Source: Afifella sp. IM 167
GTDB taxonomy: Bacteria > Pseudomonadota > Alphaproteobacteria > Rhizobiales > Afifellaceae
Length of the DNA stretch: 64,000 nt
Assembly: GCF_020144925.1 (NCBI RefSeq)
Contig: NZ_NSLC01000005.1
Location: 1 to 64,000, forward strand
Reading direction: 5' to 3'
Under the pieces are notes generated by a model, which was not told the origin of the DNA, searched no databases, and was given only the letters and a program-made list of their open reading frames with translations. The position numbers and the translations under genes were made by a program. Positions within the stretch are counted from its first letter, which is position 1, and each line of letters opens with the position of its first letter. Positions 17,518 through 26,627 of this stretch are shown here, in pieces.

Positions 17518-17883
17518 TCACTCCGGCGGGCGAAAAGCGTCGGCAAGGTGCAGGGGAAGGCGCATGGGCGCGACAAGGACGAGGTCGAAGCGCTGCGTCA
17601 TCCCCATCGCGGCCGGGTGGCGCGAAAGCCAGAGGCTCGCGGCCGCGCCGATCCGCCGTTCCGCCCGCGGCGTCACAGCCCATTCGCCGGCATCCTTGCG
17701 CGCCCGCCGCTTCACTTCCACGAAGGCGATGGTCTTCCCGCGCCGGGCGATGAGGTCGATCTCGCCGATGGGCGTGCGGTAGCGCCGGGCAAGGATGCGG
17801 TAGCCCTTGGTCATCAGGAAGAGCGCAGCGAGCCGTTCGGCGGAAAAGCCGCGCCGGAAGGCGCGCCGCCGGGCCGCGGTCAT
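17518..17883 (-). CDS. yraN: YraN family endonuclease-like protein (UPF0102)
   Basis: A 121-residue protein of the UPF0102/YraN family, which has a restriction-endonuclease-like fold and no established function. The core motif is visible: FLMTKGYRILARRYRTPIGEIDLIARRGKTIAFVEVKRR, with the PD-(D/E)xK-type residues Glu and Asp in GEIDLI and EVK. The chosen ATG at 17883 removes an arginine-rich in-frame extension that overlaps rsmI. It sits 17 bp downstream of rsmI, its normal partner in proteobacteria. Confidence 0.88.
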   Translation of the reverse strand: MTAARRRAFRRGFSAERLAALFLMTKGYRILARRYRTPIGEIDLIARRGKTIAFVEVKRRARKDAGEWAVTPRAERRIGAAASLWLSRHPAAMGMTQRFDLVLVAPMRLPLHLADAFRPPE

Positions 17884-17900
17884 CGCCAGAGTTCCATGAG

Positions 17901-18791
17901 CTAGCCCTTCGAAAGCGCGAGCGCGCGCTGGTAGAGCTCGCGTCTTGAAAGCCCGGTCGCCTCCGAAACCTCGCGCGCCGCATCCTTGACGCCCATGCAT
18001 GCCAGCCGCTCGGAGAGCATGCCCGAAATCTCCGCCTCGTCCGGCTCGGCCTTCGCGGACGCCTCCGGCGCGCTGACGACGACGACGATCTCGCCCTTCT
18101 GGTGCTCGCCGGCCGCGGCGGCGATCTCGCTCAGCCGTGCGCGCAGGAACACCTCATGCAGCTTTGTGAGCTCACGGCACAAACAAGAAGGCCGATCCCC
18201 CAGAATATCGAGGGCATCGCCGATGAAATTCGACAAACGATGCGGCGCTTCCAGGAACACCAGGGTGAAGGGCAGGGTGGCGAGGTCGCGCAGCCGGTCG
18301 CGGCGCGCCTTGCTCTTGGGCGGCAAAAAGCCGGCGAAGATGAACGGCCCGTCGCCGACGCCGGCCGCACTGAGGGCGGCGGTCAGAGACGAGGGGCCGG
18401 GGATCGGATGGACGGCAAGGCCGGCCTCGGCGGCGCGCGCCACCAGCCGCGCCCCGGGGTCGGAGATGAGCGGCGTTCCCGCGTCGGAGACGAGAGCCAC
18501 CGAAGCGCCCCCGCGCATCGCGGCGAGGAGGCGTTCCTCCGCCTCTGGCCCGGAATGCTCGTGATAGGCCGAAAGCCGCGTGGAGATGCCGTACCGCGAG
18601 AGCAGCTTGCGGGTAACGCGGGTATCTTCCGCCGCGATCAGGTCTGCCGCGGCGAGCGTCTCCAGGGCCCGCAACGTGATGTCGCCGAGATTGCCGATCG
18701 GCGTTGCCGTCACATAGAGCCCGGCCGGCAGCGCGGGCGCCGCCATTTCGCGGCCGCGAATGACATAGATGGCGTCTGTGGAATCTTCCAT
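17901..18791 (-). CDS. rsmI: 16S rRNA 2'-O-ribose C1402 methyltransferase RsmI
   Basis: RsmI uses S-adenosylmethionine to methylate the 2'-OH of C1402 in 16S rRNA. The 296-residue product shows the tetrapyrrole-methylase fold signatures: LYVTATPIGNLGDITLRALE, AAEDTRVTRKLLSRYGI, SVALVSDAGTPLISDPG, PIPGPSSLTAALSAAG, FIFAGFLPPKSKARR and LVFLEAPHRL. The C-terminal helical region (SRRELYQRALAL) is intact. It heads the minus-strand rsmI-yraN-gshB run and is divergent from the LpoA-like lipoprotein gene, as is usual. Confidence 0.95.
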   Translation of the reverse strand: MEDSTDAIYVIRGREMAAPALPAGLYVTATPIGNLGDITLRALETLAAADLIAAEDTRVTRKLLSRYGISTRLSAYHEHSGPEAEERLLAAMRGGASVALVSDAGTPLISDPGARLVARAAEAGLAVHPIPGPSSLTAALSAAGVGDGPFIFAGFLPPKSKARRDRLRDLATLPFTLVFLEAPHRLSNFIGDALDILGDRPSCLCRELTKLHEVFLRARLSEIAAAAGEHQKGEIVVVVSAPEASAKAEPDEAEISGMLSERLACMGVKDAAREVSEATGLSRRELYQRALALSKG

Positions 18792-18887
18792 GAGCCGGCT
18801 CGCTCTTGAGGCGGCGTGCCTGGCCGCTTATGACATTCCGTAGGGATGAAATTCTTGGCTGGCAACTCTGCCGCTGGGGGACGGGAC

Positions 18888-20123
18888 ATGATGGAAGAGG
18901 CAGGCGCGCCTGAGGCAGCGCATCGCAGGATCGCGCCGACACGGCGCAGCGTGCTTGGCGGCTTGGCCGCCCTGGCGCTTCCGCTCGCCCTTTCGGCCTG
19001 CAACACCTTCGGTGGCGGTGGCGGCGGCTATTCGGCCGCGCCCCCCGCGGCCGAGCAGGCACGCGTCGCTTCCGGAGAGGTGATCGGCACTGGCGCGACA
19101 CGCGTCGCCATGCTCCTGCCGCTGACGGCGACCGGCAATGCCGGCAATGTCGGAAAATCCTTCCGCAACGCTGCCGAGATGGCGATGCGGGACTTCCCCA
19201 ACGCCGGTATCGAACTCGTCGTCTACGATACCGGGGGCACGCCCTCCGGCGCGCAGCTCGCCGCCAACAAGGCGATCGCCGAGGGCTCCAGGATGATGCT
19301 CGGCCCGCTCTTCTCCGCCTCCGTCGGCGCCGCCGCGCCGATCGCGCGCAGCGCCGGCGTGCCTGTCGTCGCCTTTTCCTCCGACACCGCGGTGGCCGGT
19401 CCCGGCGTCTATCTCCTTTCCTTCCTGCCCAATTCCGACATCCAGCGCATCGTCTCCTATGCGGCGAGCCAGAATCGCCGCTCCTTTGCCGCGCTCTTGC
19501 CGAACAACGCCTATGGCACGGTGGCGGACGCGGCCTTCCGCGAGGCGGTCGCGCGTGCCGGCGGGCGTGTCGTCGCCATCGAGCGCTACGAGCTGAATGA
19601 CGCCGATATCCGCGCCAAGACGGCCTCCATCGCCGGCATTGCCGACCGGATCGACGCCCTTCTGGTTCCCGATGGGGGCAACATCCCCGGCGCAGTCTCG
19701 CAGGGCCTCGGCCCGGCCGGCGCCAAGCTGAAGATCCTCGGCAGCGGCCAGTGGGATACGCAGGCGGTGCTGAACAGCGCGCCGCTCGCCGGCGCCTGGT
19801 ATCCGGCGCCGACGAGGCAGTCTTTCGATGCCTTCGCCGGCCGCTATCGCACCGCCTATGGCGGCGAGCCGCCCCGCAACGCCACGCTGGCCTATGATGC
19901 CACCGTGCTTGCGGCGGGATTGGTGCGGCAGAACCCGGGCGATGCCTTCTCCACCATGCTGCTGACCAATCCGAACGGATTCAGCGGGCTCGATGGGGTC
20001 TTCCGTCTGCGTTCCGACGGCACCAATCAGCGCCAGCTCGCCGTCTATGAGGTGACGGGCTCGGGCGCGCGCCTGATCGACGCCGCGCCGCGCAGCTTCT
20101 CGGGCGGCCAGGGCGGCTTCTGA
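18888..20123 (+). CDS. LpoA/LppC-like penicillin-binding protein activator lipoprotein
   Basis: A periplasmic-binding-protein-fold lipoprotein of the LppC/LpoA family; E. coli LpoA stimulates PBP1A. The N-terminus carries a twin-arginine-like PTRRSVLGGLAALALPLALSAC, where LSAC is the lipobox and Cys the lipidation site. A Gly-rich linker follows, then a type-I periplasmic binding fold beginning RVAMLLPLTATGNAGNVG. GLVRQNPGDAFSTMLL and GFSGLDGVFRLRSDGTNQR close the domain. I prefer ATG 18888, which follows GGGGGA; an in-frame ATG at 18846 would add 14 residues. It is divergent from rsmI, the standard neighbour. Confidence 0.85.
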   Translation: MMEEAGAPEAAHRRIAPTRRSVLGGLAALALPLALSACNTFGGGGGGYSAAPPAAEQARVASGEVIGTGATRVAMLLPLTATGNAGNVGKSFRNAAEMAMRDFPNAGIELVVYDTGGTPSGAQLAANKAIAEGSRMMLGPLFSASVGAAAPIARSAGVPVVAFSSDTAVAGPGVYLLSFLPNSDIQRIVSYAASQNRRSFAALLPNNAYGTVADAAFREAVARAGGRVVAIERYELNDADIRAKTASIAGIADRIDALLVPDGGNIPGAVSQGLGPAGAKLKILGSGQWDTQAVLNSAPLAGAWYPAPTRQSFDAFAGRYRTAYGGEPPRNATLAYDATVLAAGLVRQNPGDAFSTMLLTNPNGFSGLDGVFRLRSDGTNQRQLAVYEVTGSGARLIDAAPRSFSGGQGGF

Positions 20124-20277
20124 GCCGCCGGCCATCCGGCTGCCGATTAGGGCGGATACGACTCTAATTTTAACTGTCTTCCAGATTTCGCCGCGACGAG
20201 CGGCGATGCTTTCCCCATATTGGCTATGGGATAGTGGGGCGCGACCGGAGCATTCTGGCGAAGGACCGCCCTTTTTG

Positions 20278-21336
20278 ATGAACGCGGCAAGAGCACAGCA
20301 CAAAGGCAGAGGACGCGTCGCCTGGGTCGACGTCGCCAAGGGCTTTTGCATCATCATGGTCGTGATGATGCATTCGGTTCTCGGCGTCGAGCAGGCGATG
20401 GGCCATGCCGGCTTCATGGGCGACCTCGTCGAGTTCGCCCGTCCCTTCCGCATGCCCGATTTCTTCATGATCGCCGGCCTGTTCCTGGCGGCGCGCATCA
20501 CCGCGCCGCTCCGGCTCTATGTCGACCGCAAGATCGTGCATTTCGCCTATTTCTACGTCCTGTGGCTGACGATCCAGTTCGTCTTCAAGGCGCCGGAATT
20601 CGCCGCCCAGCTCGGCTGGCCGGGTGCGCTCGGCTTCTACCTGAAGAGCTTCGTCGATCCCTTCGGCACGCTCTGGTTCATCTATCACCTCGCCATCTTC
20701 TTCGCCGTCACCCGCCTCGTGCACGGCCGCGTGCCGTTCTGGCTGGTCTGGCTCGCCGGCGCGGCTCTGGAAGTCGCGCATATCGAGACGGGCTCGATGC
20801 TGATCGACGAATTCGCCGCCCGCTTCGTCTATTTCTACACCGGCTTCATTCTGGCCGATGCGATCCTCGGCTTTGCCGCGCGCATCGACCGGCATGCGAT
20901 GCTCGGCGTCGCCTATCTCGCCATCTGGGGCTGCGTGAACGCCGCCCTCGTCTTCGGCGGCGTCTCCACATGGCCGTTCATTTCCCTGGCGCTCGGCTTT
21001 GCCGGCGCGCTCGCCGTCTGCGTCTTCGCCGTGCTCCTGGTCAGGACCTTGGCGGCGCGCCCGCTCAAATATCTCGGCGCGCATTCGATCGTCGTCTATC
21101 TCTCCTTCTTCCTGCCCATGGTCGTCACCCGCCAGGCGCTTCTGGGCTCCGGCCTTCCTGTCGACGTCGTGTCGCTGATCGTCACCTGTCTCGGCCTGAT
21201 CGGTCCTGTGCTGCTTTTCGAGTTCACCCGGCGCACCGGCTGGTGCACCTTCCTCTTCGAGCGGCCGGCCTGGGCGCGCATCGACAGGCCCGGCCACGCC
21301 GCCCCGCAGAAGGCGGCTATCGCCCCGGCCGACTAG
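20278..21336 (+). CDS. Acyltransferase 3 family integral membrane protein
   Basis: A 352-residue polytopic membrane protein of the acyltransferase-3 (OafA/YrhL-like) family, which transfers acetyl or succinyl groups to extracytoplasmic sugars or lipids. The N-terminal signature VAWVDVAKGFCIIMVVMMH has the conserved His of the first helix, and RPFRMPDFFMIAGLFLA carries the typical R-x-P-x-F-F. About ten hydrophobic segments follow, including LWFIYHLAIFFAVTRL and SIVVYLSFFLPMVVTRQALL. The substrate is not predictable. The start at MNAARAQHKG fits the family; a longer in-frame extension to 20206 is unlike it. It lies between the LpoA-like gene and polA. Confidence 0.85.
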   Translation: MNAARAQHKGRGRVAWVDVAKGFCIIMVVMMHSVLGVEQAMGHAGFMGDLVEFARPFRMPDFFMIAGLFLAARITAPLRLYVDRKIVHFAYFYVLWLTIQFVFKAPEFAAQLGWPGALGFYLKSFVDPFGTLWFIYHLAIFFAVTRLVHGRVPFWLVWLAGAALEVAHIETGSMLIDEFAARFVYFYTGFILADAILGFAARIDRHAMLGVAYLAIWGCVNAALVFGGVSTWPFISLALGFAGALAVCVFAVLLVRTLAARPLKYLGAHSIVVYLSFFLPMVVTRQALLGSGLPVDVVSLIVTCLGLIGPVLLFEFTRRTGWCTFLFERPAWARIDRPGHAAPQKAAIAPAD

Positions 21337-21411
21337 GCTTTTGGCTCTGGCGGGAAAGCATGGCCGCCTCCTTGCTTGAAATCGCCGCTCCGCCGGTCAA
21401 ATGTGCCGGCC

Positions 21412-24400
21412 ATGAACGCCGCCCCCACTGCCGGCATGAAGGCCGGCGACCATCTCGTCCTCGTCGACGGCTCCGCCTTCATCTTCCGGGCCTTCCACGC
21501 GCTTCCACCGCTCACCCGCAAATCCGATGGCCTGCCCGTCGGCGCCGTTTCCGGATTCTGCAACATGATCTGGAAACTGCTGCAGGAAGGGCCGACGCCC
21601 GAGCCCGGTGACGAGCCGACCCATTTCGCCGTCATCTTCGACTATTCGGCCAAAACCTTCCGCAACGAGATCTACGCCGAATACAAGGCGCACCGGCCGG
21701 AGCCGCCGGAGGATCTCGTCCCCCAGTTCGGCCTGATTCGAGAGGCGACCCGCGCCTTCTCGCTGCCTTCCATCGAGCAGAAGGGGTGGGAGGCGGACGA
21801 TCTCATTGCCACCTATGCGCGCCTTGCCTGCGAGGCGGGCGCCCGCACCACCATCATCTCTTCCGACAAGGACCTGATGCAGCTCATCGGGCCCTCCGTC
21901 ATCATGTTCGATACGATGCGCGACCAGCTCATCGATGCCGAATTCGTGGTGCAGAAATTTGGCGTCCTGCCGGAAAAGATGATCGACCTGCAGGCGCTGA
22001 CGGGCGACGCCACCGACAACGTGCCCGGCGTTCCCGGTATTGGGCCGAAGACGGCCTCCCAGCTCTTGCAGGAATATGGGGATCTGGAGACGCTTCTCTC
22101 CCGCGCTTCGGAGATCAAGCAGAACAAGCGCCGCGAGAACCTGATCGAATTTTCCGAGCAGGCGCGCATCTCCAAGAGGCTCGTGACTCTGGAGAATGAT
22201 GTTCCGCTGGAAGTGCCGCTCTCCGAGCTGGTCGTCGAACAGCTCGACGGCAAGAGGGCCATCGCCTTCTGCCGGGCGATGGAATTCAACACTTTGACCC
22301 GCCGCGTCGCCGAGAAGACGGGGATGGACGCCTCGCAGATCGAGCCGGCGGCGATTTCCGTCGAGGGCAGGGGCGATGGCGCTCCTGCGCATGGTCCGGA
22401 CCTTGCAGAAAGCGCGCCTGCCGGAGACGGCGCGACCGCGCCGGCGGCCTCCGGCGGGCCAGCGACAGGCCTTGCCGGCGAGCGCGGCCTCCTCGGCGCG
22501 CCGGCCGACCTGGTGCGCGCCCGCGCCGAGGCGGCCGTCACGCCGAAGATCGATACCGCCTCCTACGACTGCGTGCGCACGGTGGGCGAGCTTGAGGCCT
22601 GGATCGCCGCCGCCGCCGAGGCGGGGACCGTCGCCTTCGATACGGAGACGACCGATCTCGATCCCCTCAAGGCCTCGCTTTGCGGGGTCTCGCTGGCGCT
22701 CGCGCCGGGCAACGCCTGCTACGTGCCGCTCGGCCATCGCCGCCCGGAAGCGGCCATCTCGGCTGCCGATCTCTTCGGTGAGCCGGCCGCCCCGGGGGAC
22801 GCTTCGGGGCAGGAAGCGAATGCCTCAGCCGGCGATAGCCGCGATGAGGACTATACGCAGATCGGCGAGAAGGAGGCCCTCGCGCTCCTCAAGCCGATGC
22901 TGGAGGATCCCGCGATCCTGAAGATCGGCCAGAACCTCAAATACGACTGGCTGCTGCTGAAGGCGCGCGGCATCGAGATCGCCCCCTTCGACGACACGAT
23001 GCTGATCTCCTACGCGCTCGATGCCGGCTTCGGCCAGCAGCACGGCATGGATACGCTCTCGGAGCGCCATCTCGGTCACAAGCCGATCGCCTACAAGGAT
23101 GTCTGCGGCACCGGGCGCGACAAGGTCACCTTCGACCAGGCGCCGATCGGCCGCGCCACATGCTATGCGGCGGAGGATGCCGACATCACGCTGCGCCTCT
23201 GGCGAGTCCTCAAGCCTCGGCTCGTCGCCGAGGGCCTCGTCGGGGTCTACGAGAGGCTGGAGCGGCCCCTGGTGCCGGTCCTGGCCAAGATGGAAGAGCG
23301 CGGCGTCAAGGTCGACCGCGACATCCTCTCGCGCCTCTCCCACCAGTTCGCCCAGAAGGCGGCGGGCCTGGAGGCGGAGATTTTCGAGATGGCGGGCGAG
23401 AGCTTCAACATCGGCTCGCCCAAGCAGCTCGGCGAGATCCTCTTCGGAAGGCTCGGCCTGCCGGGCGGCCGCAAGACCAAGGGCGGCCAGTGGTCGACCG
23501 ATGTGAAGGTGCTGGAGGATCTGGCCGCCGAAGGCCATCCCCTGCCGATGAAGATCGTCGCCTGGCGCCAGCTTACCAAGCTGAAGGGCACCTATACCGA
23601 CGCCATCCCCTCCTATCTCGACGAGCGCGGCCGGGTGCACACGTCCTATTCGCTCGCCTCCACGACCACGGGCCGGCTCTCCTCGTCGGAGCCGAACCTG
23701 CAGAACATTCCGGTCCGCACCGAGGAAGGCAGACAAATCCGCACCGCCTTCGTGGCGGAGGAAGGCACCAGGCTCGTCTCGGCCGACTATTCGCAGATCG
23801 AACTGAGGATTCTTGCCCATATCGCCGAGATCCCGGCGCTGCGGCAGGCTTTCGCCGATGGGCTCGACATTCATGCGATGACGGCTTCCGAGATGTTCTC
23901 GACGCCCATCGAGGGCATGGATCCGATGATCCGCCGCCGCGCCAAGGCGATCAATTTCGGCATCATCTACGGCATTTCCGCCTTCGGTCTCGCCGCCCAG
24001 CTCGGCATCGGCCGCGAGGAGGCGGGCGAGTACATCAAGACCTATTTCCGGCGCTTTCCGGGCATCCGCGACTACATGGAGGCGACCAAGGAACAGGCGC
24101 GCGACAAGGGCTATGTGGAAACGCTCTTTGGCCGGCGCGCGCATTTCCCCAATATCCGGCACTCCAACCACAGCATCCGCGCCGGGGCGGAGCGCGCGGC
24201 CATCAACGCGCCGATCCAGGGATCGGCGGCCGATATCATCCGCCGCGCCATGATCCGCATGGAGGAGACGCTGGCGCGCTCACGCCTTGCCGCCCGCATG
24301 CTCCTGCAGGTGCATGACGAGCTGATCTTCGAGGTGCCGGAAGAAGAGGTGGAAGCTTCGCTGCCGGTGATCCGGCAGGTGATGGAGCGGGCTTCGGAGC

Positions 24401-24471
24401 CGGCTCTGGAACTCAGGGTGCCGCTGCAGGTCGATGCCCGCGCGGCCGACAATTGGGAAGCGGCGCACTAG
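21412..24471 (+). CDS. polA: DNA polymerase I
   Basis: PolA fills gaps and removes RNA primers in repair and lagging-strand synthesis. The 1019-residue product has all three domains. The 5'-nuclease begins LVLVDGSAFIFRAFHALPP, with SSDKDLMQL, TGDATDNVPGVPGIGPKTA. The 3'-5' exonuclease has an intact Exo I FDTETTDLD (about residue 409). The polymerase has motif A VSADYSQIELRIL, motif B KAINFGIIYGISAFG and motif C QVHDELIFEV. It is longer than E. coli PolA (928): a Gly/Ala-rich linker separates the nuclease domains and an acidic insertion (DLFGEPAAPGDASG...) lies in the exonuclease domain. ATG 21412 is preferred; ATG 21436 is also possible. Confidence 0.97.
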   Translation: MNAAPTAGMKAGDHLVLVDGSAFIFRAFHALPPLTRKSDGLPVGAVSGFCNMIWKLLQEGPTPEPGDEPTHFAVIFDYSAKTFRNEIYAEYKAHRPEPPEDLVPQFGLIREATRAFSLPSIEQKGWEADDLIATYARLACEAGARTTIISSDKDLMQLIGPSVIMFDTMRDQLIDAEFVVQKFGVLPEKMIDLQALTGDATDNVPGVPGIGPKTASQLLQEYGDLETLLSRASEIKQNKRRENLIEFSEQARISKRLVTLENDVPLEVPLSELVVEQLDGKRAIAFCRAMEFNTLTRRVAEKTGMDASQIEPAAISVEGRGDGAPAHGPDLAESAPAGDGATAPAASGGPATGLAGERGLLGAPADLVRARAEAAVTPKIDTASYDCVRTVGELEAWIAAAAEAGTVAFDTETTDLDPLKASLCGVSLALAPGNACYVPLGHRRPEAAISAADLFGEPAAPGDASGQEANASAGDSRDEDYTQIGEKEALALLKPMLEDPAILKIGQNLKYDWLLLKARGIEIAPFDDTMLISYALDAGFGQQHGMDTLSERHLGHKPIAYKDVCGTGRDKVTFDQAPIGRATCYAAEDADITLRLWRVLKPRLVAEGLVGVYERLERPLVPVLAKMEERGVKVDRDILSRLSHQFAQKAAGLEAEIFEMAGESFNIGSPKQLGEILFGRLGLPGGRKTKGGQWSTDVKVLEDLAAEGHPLPMKIVAWRQLTKLKGTYTDAIPSYLDERGRVHTSYSLASTTTGRLSSSEPNLQNIPVRTEEGRQIRTAFVAEEGTRLVSADYSQIELRILAHIAEIPALRQAFADGLDIHAMTASEMFSTPIEGMDPMIRRRAKAINFGIIYGISAFGLAAQLGIGREEAGEYIKTYFRRFPGIRDYMEATKEQARDKGYVETLFGRRAHFPNIRHSNHSIRAGAERAAINAPIQGSAADIIRRAMIRMEETLARSRLAARMLLQVHDELIFEVPEEEVEASLPVIRQVMERASEPALELRVPLQVDARAADNWEAAH

Positions 24472-24498
24472 CAGCCGCCCCCGCGCGCGAGGCGCCAT

Positions 24499-24519
24499 GG
24501 CCGGCCTTTTCGGCCGGCC
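24499..24519. terminator. Hairpin after polA
   Basis: The arms GGCCGGCC (24499-24506 and 24512-24519) flank a TTTTC loop, a perfect 8-bp stem 28 bp past the polA stop and before the convergent small gene at 24581. No T-tract follows on either strand, so terminator strength is doubtful. Confidence 0.4.
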
Positions 24520-24580
24520 GGCGGATTGTCGTTCCGGGCGGCCGCGTGGAATGGCGGCCGCGTCCGTCTTGCAGCCCCGT

Positions 24581-24889
24581 TCAGGCCGCGCCGTTGGTCG
24601 GCCCGGTGGGTGCAAGGTCGAGGACCGCGCCGGAGGCCTTCGGCTCGATCGGGGCGAGCTGCTTGCGCTCCTCGTCGGTCCAGGCCGCGATGTGAATCAC
24701 CGCCGCCGGCTCTCCCGGCTGTGCGGGATCGTCGACCGGCTCCAGCACCAGAAGGCCGGTATTGTCGACGTAGAACGTATGGTCGCCGAAGTTTTCCTTC
24801 AGCGGCTCCATCGCCGGGTTGTCTTCCGGAATGGGCTCGGCGCCCACGGTCTCGCGGACCGCGGCAATCTGATTGTCGGAAAGTTTCAA
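24581..24889 (-). CDS. Conserved small acidic protein of unknown function
   Basis: A 102-residue acidic protein (MKLSDNQIAAVRETVGAEPIP... start) with no membrane segment or signal peptide. Mid-protein it has HTFYVDNTGLLVLEPV and HIAAWTDEERKQLAPIEPK, which read like a compact soluble alpha/beta fold. The in-frame codon choice is strongly GC3-biased, as in neighbouring genes, and the ATG is 13 bp past a plausible GGGGGC-type site, so I take it as a real gene. It is convergent with polA and divergent from the HhH-like gene. I do not recognise the family beyond its appearance in related alphaproteobacteria. Confidence 0.7.
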   Translation of the reverse strand: MKLSDNQIAAVRETVGAEPIPEDNPAMEPLKENFGDHTFYVDNTGLLVLEPVDDPAQPGEPAAVIHIAAWTDEERKQLAPIEPKASGAVLDLAPTGPTNGAA

Positions 24890-25120
24890 GGTTAGCCCCC
24901 AAATCTTGGGGTTCGGGCCCGGGGTGCCGCCGGTCGTCTATCGGGCCCATCTTCGGAGCGAAGGCGGCGTATATCAGGAGAGTAGGAAGTCATGCCGGCT
25001 CTGCAAGGGGCGGCGGGCGATTCAATTCCTCGCAGGGTGGAAAAACCGGGCCCCGGAGAGCCGGGGAACAGCTTTGCGGAAGATGTGTTGAGCGCCGAAA
25101 GGACTTGGAGAAAGCTCACC

Positions 25121-25765
25121 ATGCCCCGAAGCCGCAAATCCCGGATGGTGAAGACGCTGCTTCAGCGCCACGGCACGACCTATTGCGATGAGCTCGGCAT
25201 CGATATTGCCAGGAATACACCGGCGCCGCTGTTTCGCTGGCTGACGGCCTCGATTCTCTTTTCCTCCCGCATCAGCGCCGAGAACGCCGCGCAGGCCGCG
25301 AGGGCCCTTTCAAAGGCCGGCTATCGCACGGCCGCGAAGATGGGCGCCGCCACCTGGCAGGACCGTGTCGATGTGCTGACGGCGCACGGCTACAAGCGCT
25401 TCGACGAGAGCGCCGCGCGCATGCTTGGCGATACGGCAGGGATCGTGCTCGAAAAGTACGGCGGCGACCTGCGCCGGCTGCGCGAGGCGGCCGGGCGCGA
25501 CCCCGTCAAGGAGCGTGCGCTCCTCAAGGAAATGAAGGGACTTGGAGATGTCGGCGTCGACATCTTCTTTCGCGAGGTGCAGGCCGCCTGGGACGAGCTC
25601 TTTCCCTTCGCCGACAGGAAGGCGCTTGCCGCTGCCCAAAAGCTCGATCTCGGGGAGGATGCCGAGGCGCTGGCGGGCCTTGTGCCCGGGAAGGATTTTC
25701 CCCGCCTCGTCGCGGCGCTGGTGCGCTGCGACCTGGAAAAGGACTACGAGGCGGTTGCTGGCTGA
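25121..25765 (+). CDS. HhH-GPD-like DNA glycosylase/endonuclease superfamily protein
   Basis: A 214-residue protein whose layout resembles the endonuclease III (HhH-GPD) fold. LFRWLTASILFSSRISAENAAQAARAL matches the first helices. GVDIFFREVQ follows LLKEMKGLGDVG, which occupies the helix-hairpin-helix position (LPGVGxxTA in Nth). Two features depart from canonical glycosylases: there is no C-terminal four-cysteine iron-sulfur motif, and the catalytic Lys after the hairpin is not obvious. It may therefore bind DNA without base-excision activity. The start at MPRSRKSRMVKTLLQRHG is preferred over an upstream GC-rich extension. Its last 22 bp overlap the convergent EI24 gene. Confidence 0.6.
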   Translation: MPRSRKSRMVKTLLQRHGTTYCDELGIDIARNTPAPLFRWLTASILFSSRISAENAAQAARALSKAGYRTAAKMGAATWQDRVDVLTAHGYKRFDESAARMLGDTAGIVLEKYGGDLRRLREAAGRDPVKERALLKEMKGLGDVGVDIFFREVQAAWDELFPFADRKALAAAQKLDLGEDAEALAGLVPGKDFPRLVAALVRCDLEKDYEAVAG

Positions 25766-26469
25766 GCGAGGCCCGCCCGCCCGGGGGCGAGAATGCCGTC
25801 TGGCGCCTCCTCGCGCTTCTGGATGCGCTTTTGCACATGCACCATGAAGGCGGTGGCAAACAGCGGGGCGAGGAAGTTGAGGATCGGCACGGCGGTGAAG
25901 CCGGCGATCACCAGCCCTGCCAGAAAGATGCGGCCGGAATGGCGCAGTCTCAGGATCTTCGCCGTACGCCGGTCGTGGAAGCGCCGCGCCGCAAGGTCGA
26001 AATACTCCCGCCCGAGCAGATAGCCGTTGGCCACGAAGAAGATGACGACGCCGAAGCCGAGGAAGAGCACCAGCGGCAGCGCGACCAGGTTCACCGCCAC
26101 GACGATCGCGGTGAACTGCAGCGTCGTTGCAAGGCCCTCCAGGATGGAAAGCGGCCGGCCCGGGGGCTCGTCGGGATAATGCTGCGTCTCCACCACCTCC
26201 GCGATGTCGTCGAGGAAGATGCCGGCAAACAGCGAGGTAGCCGGTGCGATGAGAAAGGCGAGCCCGACGATCAGCGTCAGCCCGGAGAAGACCTCGATCC
26301 CGGTCTCCAGCCAGCCATAGGGCAGGGCGAGGGAATGAACGAGGAAGCCTTCCACCAGGAGCCAGATGGCAAAGAGCAGGGCGACGGTCAGTCCGACCGA
26401 CTTCCACAGCACCGTGCGAAAGGGCGGCGAAAGGATTTCGTCGAGGGCGCGCTGGGCGTCTGAGAGCAT
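25744..26469 (-). CDS. EI24 domain membrane protein (CysZ-like)
   Basis: A 241-residue integral membrane protein of the EI24/CysZ family. Hydrophobic segments lie near residues 21-43, 60-85, 118-145 and 178-205, and the family-typical LPLVLFLGFGVVIFFVANGYLLGREYF and R-x-AKILRLRHSGRIFLAG are present. E. coli CysZ is a sulfate transporter. Whether this homologue moves sulfate is not indicated by its context, since no cysteine genes are nearby. The 3' end overlaps the HhH-like gene by 22 bp in convergent orientation. It is divergent from the adenosine kinase gene. Confidence 0.85.
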   Translation of the reverse strand: MLSDAQRALDEILSPPFRTVLWKSVGLTVALLFAIWLLVEGFLVHSLALPYGWLETGIEVFSGLTLIVGLAFLIAPATSLFAGIFLDDIAEVVETQHYPDEPPGRPLSILEGLATTLQFTAIVVAVNLVALPLVLFLGFGVVIFFVANGYLLGREYFDLAARRFHDRRTAKILRLRHSGRIFLAGLVIAGFTAVPILNFLAPLFATAFMVHVQKRIQKREEAPDGILAPGRAGLAQPATAS

Positions 26470-26627
26470 GGCGAGCTTGAGATAGGAGCCCCGCTCGGCG
26501 CGGACAAGCCGGTATTGAAACCGCCGGGCCGGGCGGGTGAAATTTGCATCCCCGGTCCCGATCGGCTAGGCGGCCTTGCCGCCGCCGGCCCGATCGATCT
26601 GGCGAGAGGCGAACGGAAAGGCTGGGA

